Assembly (NCBI GenBank): GCA_938010045.1
Contig: CALLFZ010000013.1
Span: forward strand, 1-36,062
Source: an uncultured bacterium
Lineage (GTDB): Bacteria; Verrucomicrobiota; Kiritimatiellia; PWTM01
Length of the DNA: 36,062 nt
Reading direction: 5' to 3'
Shown: positions 35,773-36,062 of the stretch, piece after piece
Layout of the letters: the number at the start of each line of letters is the position of its first letter
Position numbering within the stretch: the first letter of the stretch is position 1
Program-made: the position numbers and the translations under genes
The notes under the pieces: model-generated
The model's input: only the letters and a program-made list of their open reading frames with translations
The model's database searches: none
What the model was told of the DNA's origin: nothing

Positions 35773-35814
35773 CAGTGCTTGTCCCAACTCTGGCAGTGCT
35801 TGTCCCAACTCTGG
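35773..35814. repeat. 21-base perfect tandem duplication
   Basis: A 21-base unit starting CAGTGCTTGTCCC and ending AACTCTGG is present twice without a gap (35773-35793, 35794-35814). TGCTTGTCCC is a degenerate form of the GTGCCTGTCCCC motif. Confidence 0.9.
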
Positions 35815-35938
35815 AGCCCCGCGTGCAATTGGGAACAGGCGCATGTGGGCCGCCGCTGTAGCTCCGGCGCTCCGCCGCCGGAGCACCGCGCAAGTGCCTG
35901 TCCCCAGCGCCGCGCAAGTGTCTGTCCCTAGCGCGCAA

Positions 35939-35980
35939 GTGCCTGTCCCCAGCGATCATGGGATCATGGGGACAGGCACC
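35939..35980. repeat. Inverted pair of the repeat motif with 13-base arms
   Basis: GTGCCTGTCCCCA (35939-35951) and TGGGGACAGGCAC (35967-35979) are exact complements, separated by 15 bases with a GATCATGGGATCATG core. It would form a strong hairpin. Confidence 0.88.
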
Positions 35981-36012
35981 TCGCTGGACCTGCGATCGCT
36001 GCGCCGTAGGCT

Positions 36013-36062
36013 CGGGGTGGAACCCGACCCTCCAACGGCCACTGTAGCTCCGCCGGTCCTCC
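36013..36062 (-). repeat. Inverted copy of the repeat flank of 20269-20316, truncated by the window edge
   Basis: On the minus strand it reads GGACCGGCGGAGCTACAG, then GGCCGTTGGAGGG and GGGTTCCACCCC, matching the copy at 20269 with a few changes. The hairpin belonging to it continues outside the window. Confidence 0.75.

Larger units (their letters stand above)
35595..36062. repeat. Second cluster of GGGGACAGGCACC repeats, running off the right edge
   Basis: Copies of GGGGACAGGCACC or its complement lie at 35595 (variant ending GGCG), 35623, 35686, 35739, 35894, 35918 (variant GTGTCTGTCCCT), 35939 and 35968. Half of a double-hairpin unit (GCTCCGGCG to CGCCGGAGC, starting at CTGTAG 35855) lies at 35855-35883. 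The region is gene-free; frames in it translate the repeats into artefacts such as VPVPM or GTGTFLGTFLG. Confidence 0.85.

Overview
The window is GC-rich, gene-dense bacterial chromosome. The gene set points to a PVC-group bacterium (Kiritimatiellota, Verrucomicrobiota or a relative): a LamG/beta-helix surface protein, a GH29 fucosidase, a uroporphyrinogen-decarboxylase-like methyltransferase, an H-X9-DG-like pseudopilin and a GspC-like protein whose partners are not nearby. The lineage is an inference from gene content; there is no rRNA here to test it.

Layout, left to right. 1-164: edge of an IS3-type transposase. 225-2632 (minus): an exported histone-deacetylase-like amidohydrolase and a GspC/PilP-like protein. 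3102-8488 (plus): a tightly overlapping MacAB-TolC-type operon (outer-membrane lipoprotein, membrane fusion protein, ABC ATPase, MacB permease), with a perfect 8-3-8 dyad upstream. 8789-10063: diaminopimelate decarboxylase. 10477-12024 (minus): an unusual fusion of a toroid-like domain, one membrane helix and TPRs.

12609-18088 (plus) is the centrepiece: a bidirectional NAD-linked group 3d [NiFe]-hydrogenase operon, hoxF-hoxU-hoxY-hoxH, then the HoxH protease hoxW and a stand-alone CheY-like receiver. A good sigma70-type promoter lies in an unusually AT-rich patch ahead of it. The complex would exchange electrons between H2 and NAD(H). No hyp maturation genes are in the window. A GH29 fucosidase follows 5 bases after the receiver.

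19135-20662 has no convincing gene but holds a cluster of palindromic REP-like repeats, ending at tRNA-Ala(GGC). Next come a secreted alpha/beta hydrolase and a URO-D-like protein (plus). Facing them (minus) is a two-gene operon of a plant-type glucuronokinase-like GHMP kinase and a GalU-type uridylyltransferase, together a plausible glucuronate to UDP-glucuronate route. 25160-28057 (plus) carries efp, marC, epmA and a pseudopilin, so elongation factor P sits with its own lysylation enzyme. 28127-31294 (minus) is an RND efflux transporter without partner genes. tRNA-Thr(CGT), a gene-free stretch and a very large LamG/beta-helix protein (minus, 31918-35406) follow. The right end (35595-36062) is a second cluster of the repeats seen at 19.3-20.3 kb, including an inverted copy of the same conserved flank.
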